A stretch of 7,094 nt of DNA from Nitrososphaeraceae archaeon (GTDB lineage Archaea > Thermoproteota > Nitrososphaeria > Nitrososphaerales > Nitrososphaeraceae), in contig JAICHH010000090.1 of the NCBI GenBank assembly GCA_025922715.1, forward strand, positions 1 to 7,094, read 5' to 3'. Shown here piece after piece: positions 5,333-7,094 of this stretch. Position 1 is the stretch's first letter. Every line of letters starts with the position of its first letter. The translations under genes were made by a program, and so were the position numbers. Under the pieces are notes generated by a model. That model worked only from the letters and a program-made list of their open reading frames with translations, ran no database searches and was not told the DNA's origin.

Positions 5333-6031
5333 TTAGTTTAATTTCAGTACTTTCACAAGGAATATCGCAATTATTATACCATACACTGCCCCGCCCAATA
5401 TGTCAATAAAATAATTTTGAAGAAGATATAGTCTACTAAGTCCTATCAATACAGGAAAAATCCATAATAAAGTTCCAATCCATGTATTATTTTTAAAAAA
5501 TCTAAACCAATAGCCAATGATTATTATGAAAGCAGTATCGCGTGCAACGTGATTAGATGGAAAGGATAAATCTCTTGAAAAGGGTGTCATACTATCGGTT
5601 TCAATCGTATAGTTATCAGGAATATGATATTGTGGAATATATTGTTCAAGTGGAGATGTTCTATTTATAAGGGGTTTAAGATACATTATTGATATAGATA
5701 TAACTATAATTGATATTAGAAAAATCAGTCCAATTTTTCTCGTTCTTTTTATTATAGTTAAAATCATTCCGACAATCACCATAGTAAATAAGTCACCAGT
5801 TGAAGAAACAATAATCATAAACATATCCATATTAGGATCACCTCCCAATTGAAAGAAAAGATTAGATATGAAATTATCAATGTTATTTGTTGCTTTAACA
5901 GTAACTAAAAATGACAAAATTATAAATATAAAAATTAATAATACAAATGTTTTACTTTTTGGTTCCATCCTTTTACTCTTCTCATTTTCGGTATCCACTA
6001 ATTCAGTAATATAAATAATATGACTTCTCAC
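5333..6031 (-). CDS. PAP2-superfamily integral membrane protein with altered active site
   Basis: It has the fold and layout of membrane type 2 phosphatidic acid phosphatases, which remove phosphate from lipid phosphates or polyprenyl diphosphates at the membrane surface. About six membrane segments are visible (near 29-45, 68-92, 101-118, 165-178, 184-198 and 211-227). The three family motifs are recognisable but changed. Motif C1 is LKPLINRTSP (118-127), with Lys119 kept but Ser126 where the final Arg is expected. C2 is intact as PSNH (158-161). C3 is SRLYLLQNYFID (199-210), with Asn206 in place of the nucleophilic His; Arg200 and Asp210 remain. Activity is therefore doubtful. The long start is GTG at 6031; Met22 (ATG at 5966-5968) is a good alternative because it sits just before the first membrane segment and TATA-like sequences occur at 6005-6019 and 6044-6053. 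It converges with the 104-residue gene and looks monocistronic. Confidence 0.85.
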   Translation of the reverse strand: MRSHIIYITELVDTENEKSKRMEPKSKTFVLLIFIFIILSFLVTVKATNNIDNFISNLFFQLGGDPNMDMFMIIVSSTGDLFTMVIVGMILTIIKRTRKIGLIFLISIIVISISIMYLKPLINRTSPLEQYIPQYHIPDNYTIETDSMTPFSRDLSFPSNHVARDTAFIIIIGYWFRFFKNNTWIGTLLWIFPVLIGLSRLYLLQNYFIDILGGAVYGIIIAIFLVKVLKLN

Positions 6032-6043
6032 TTTGTAATTTAC

Positions 6044-6053
6044 TTTATATCTC
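6044..6053 (-). promoter_or_regulatory. TATA-like element upstream of the PAP2-like gene
   Basis: Read on the minus strand, GATATAAAG lies about 13-22 bases before the GTG at 6031. A start site 26 bases downstream would fall near 6022, inside the longest reading frame. If this box is used, translation would begin at an internal start such as the ATG at 5968 rather than the GTG. A second TATA-like stretch at 6005-6019 would place transcription near 5985, also pointing to the ATG at 5968. Confidence 0.35.
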
Positions 6054-6116
6054 CCTGTAACTAATAATTCACCGATTTACAAAATAATAAAATCTAATAG
6101 GATGTTCCAAATTCTC

Positions 6117-6143
6117 TTATAATAATTAAATTCATTATTATAA
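6117..6143. repeat. Perfect 10-bp inverted repeat, 7-base spacer
   Basis: TTATAATAAT and ATTATTATAA are exact reverse complements around TAAATTC. All pairs are A-T. It lies about 85 bp upstream of the PAP2-like start and could be a protein-binding site or a weak hairpin, although in this composition such repeats also arise by chance. Confidence 0.45.
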
Positions 6144-6185
6144 TTAGAATATAGATAATCCAATCAAATAAGAAGTTTTCAGTAA

Positions 6186-6331
6186 GATTAAACATATTTC
6201 TATTATGATGTGGCAGAGAGTGTAGGATTTCTTGATACCGGTTACCTTATGATAAGGGAATGTTTTTAGTATTTTCTATTTATCGATTAAATTAATATAT
6301 TTCTATCTGTCAATCTTAAGCAGAGTGTAGT
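6186..6331. repeat. Imperfect direct repeat pair, copies about 99 bp apart
   Basis: Copy one (6186-6225) and copy two (6285-6331) share the same ordered blocks: GATTAA, then ATATTTCTAT, then CAGAG(AG)TGTAG. The blocks are exact or nearly so, while the sequence between them differs in content and length. Shared order over about 40 bases is more than expected from AT-richness alone, since the last block is not AT-rich. It may reflect two related promoters or RNA 5' ends, or an old duplication. Confidence 0.45.
6245..6257. repeat. 13-bp palindrome CCTTATGATAAGG
   Basis: CCTTAT and ATAAGG are exact reverse complements around a single G. As RNA it would be at most a 5-bp stem with a 3-base loop; as DNA it is a symmetric site of the sort bound by dimeric regulators. 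It lies between the two copies of the direct repeat and just after an ACCGGT palindrome. Confidence 0.4.
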
Positions 6332-6437
6332 ATTAAAGAATAGTTTAAAGATTAATAGTAAAAACCACAGTAATGTACCATCTAGTACACAAGAAGGTTA
6401 AATCAATTTAGGTAGTAAATTTCTTGATTTTCACTAG

Positions 6438-6459
6438 CGTTAATGTATCGTTAAAATAT
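6438..6459. repeat. 11-bp tandem repeat, two copies
   Basis: CGTTAATGTAT is followed directly by CGTTAAAATAT, with nine of eleven positions the same. An 11-bp period is close to one helical turn, so both copies would face the same side of DNA. It runs into the hairpin beginning at 6454. Confidence 0.35.
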
Positions 6460-6499
6460 TATAATCTTAAACTTATAATATTTGTGGTCTATTTTTTTT
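6454..6499 (+). terminator. Hairpin plus T8 tract, terminator-like
   Basis: AAATATTATAA (6454-6464) and TTATAATATTT (6473-6483) are perfect 11-bp reverse complements around an 8-base loop. Eight bases further on is a run of eight T (6492-6499). On the plus strand this has the shape of an intrinsic terminator, and the T-run alone suits archaeal termination. No protein gene precedes it on this strand, so if real it would end a non-coding transcript. The stem has only A-T pairs and is therefore weak. Confidence 0.4.
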
Positions 6500-6672
6500 A
6501 TCAATAGAAAGAACAATATTTTTAGATAAAAGATGACGTACATGAGTATATTTAGTATTCAAGTTTTTTTTAACTAGGAAAAGACTGAGTAATATTTCTG
6601 AATGCAAAATTTGTTATAATTATCAATGGTAATAGAAAATTAAGAATTTCATGTTATATTTCACCTTTAATT

Positions 6673-6697
6673 CTACTAGATCTAATTGATTTAGTAG
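6673..6697 (+). repeat. 10-bp RNA-type hairpin with one G-U pair
   Basis: CTACTAGATC (6673-6682) pairs with GATTTAGTAG (6688-6697) across a 5-base loop TAATT. Nine pairs are Watson-Crick and one is G-U if read as plus-strand RNA; on the minus strand that position is an A-C mismatch. The single mismatch being a wobble in only one orientation hints at a plus-strand RNA. Confidence 0.45.
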
Positions 6698-6776
6698 TTC
6701 AAAAATAAAATCTACATAGTTGTGCTCAGAATATAAGAATATTTATTCATCTAAATTTTTTTCTTGAACTCCTAAA
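6690..6776. repeat. Long imperfect inverted repeat, 28-base arms
   Basis: Arms at 6690-6717 and 6749-6776 pair at 23 of 28 positions, including a core where TTTAG-AGTTCAA faces TTGAACT-CTAAA. The 31-base spacer contains a small AATAT/ATATT stem of its own. The left arm reuses the 3' strand of the hairpin at 6673-6697, so the two structures exclude each other. Part of the match comes from A and T runs, but the AGTTCAA core does not. Confidence 0.45.
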
Positions 6777-6867
6777 CAAAATGCATATTGAAACCTGGGT
6801 AATAATCCTGAAATGGATAGCACAATGATATCAGAGAGAATATACCGGTCTACTATATTCAATTATC

Positions 6868-6906
6868 TCGCTACAATACTCGTAGTGATTTCTTTTTATT
6901 ATTTTT
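6868..6906 (+). terminator. 7-bp hairpin followed by T-rich tract, terminator-like
   Basis: TCGCTAC (6868-6874) pairs with GTAGTGA (6882-6888) over a 7-base loop, with one G-U pair. It is followed directly by a T-rich stretch to 6906 that includes two runs of five T. With its G-C pairs it is the most terminator-like structure of the region. It would end a plus-strand transcript coming from the hairpin area at 6673-6776. Confidence 0.4.
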
Positions 6907-7094
6907 GCTCCCTTCAAAACATAAGCTTATTCTTGTAGTCGGATGGTTCACTAATCCCAAATGAAAATTGTTTCTCTTCTTTTAGAAATCATGTTTGAAT
7001 CTGTTGTAAGAGAGGATTATAAATAATAAAGGAGGAATGGAGATTATTTCAAATGTCAAGTTTTGCTCTTAAATCAGAATAGCACAATTTGTAT

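Larger units (their letters stand above)
6060..7094. other. About 1-kb AT-rich region without a credible protein gene
   Basis: Both strands were read for frames starting with ATG, GTG or TTG. Only short ones turn up, for example nine codons from the ATG at 7053 and eleven from the ATG at 7036, the latter behind a GGAGG. None continues to the right edge. No recognisable tRNA, rRNA, SRP RNA or CRISPR array is present. The region does contain inverted repeats, direct repeats and hairpin-plus-T-tract structures, listed separately, so it may encode small RNAs or be decayed DNA. Confidence 0.6.

Noticed and set aside
6200..6215. ATGATGT resembling a C box of a C/D guide RNA
   Set aside because: No D or D' box (CUGA) at suitable spacing and no flanking terminal stem.
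6237..6848. Repeated ACCGGT hexamers (near 6238 and 6843, also in sufS and the 104-residue gene)
   Set aside because: The flanks differ and the spacing is irregular; a handful of copies in 7 kb is compatible with chance and codon content.
6936..6958. GGATGGTTCACTAATCCC, reminiscent of a tRNA T-arm
   Set aside because: The loop does not fit the TTCRANY form with a 5-bp stem, and no acceptor, D or anticodon arms can be placed upstream.
7031..7082. GGAGG followed by ATGs near the right edge, suggesting a gene start
   Set aside because: Both frames close within the window, after eleven codons (ATG 7036) and nine codons (ATG 7053).
1..7094. CRISPR array, insertion sequence or integrase site
   Set aside because: There are no regularly spaced exact repeats, no transposase-like or integrase-like frame and no target-site duplications that I can see.

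Overview
The window most likely comes from an ammonia-oxidising-type archaeon (Nitrososphaeria/Thaumarchaeota), with a loosely packed, very AT-rich genome. The evidence is an archaeal-type aspartyl-tRNA synthetase next to an archaeal NusA-like KH protein, TATA-like boxes about 26-30 bases upstream of several start codons (the leaderless arrangement), many TTG starts, almost no Shine-Dalgarno sites and simple T-run or hairpin ends. A Nitrosocosmicus-like relative would fit the low GC and long intergenic space, but that genus guess is weak.

Layout. On the minus strand, 1-1373 holds a translation/transcription pair: a NusA-like KH protein followed by aspS, whose C-terminal half runs off the left edge. 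Divergent from it is one DppD-like peptide ABC ATPase (1464-2249), shorter than its family and followed by what may be the wreck of its partner gene. Next come a small minus-strand zinc-binding protein (2404-2646) and a plus-strand Nudix hydrolase of ADP-ribose pyrophosphatase type (2704-3150), which appear to share one central TATA region. A sufS-sufU pair with overlapping stop and start codons (3243-4915) supplies sulfur and a scaffold for iron-sulfur clusters. A 104-residue protein of unknown function follows at 4965-5279. A convergent PAP2-fold membrane protein (5333-6031) lacks the histidine that normally acts as nucleophile.

The last kilobase (about 6060-7094) has no credible protein gene. 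It is not featureless: it holds several exact inverted repeats, two hairpins followed by T-tracts, a pair of spaced direct repeats, an 11-bp tandem repeat and two overlapping, mutually exclusive hairpins. This is the part most likely to hold something undescribed, such as small RNAs, structured leaders or decayed mobile DNA. Its AT-richness means some of the structures could be chance.

The only clear cooperation is SufS passing persulfide sulfur to SufU. NusA-like and AspRS are probably cotranscribed. The other genes look like independent single units.
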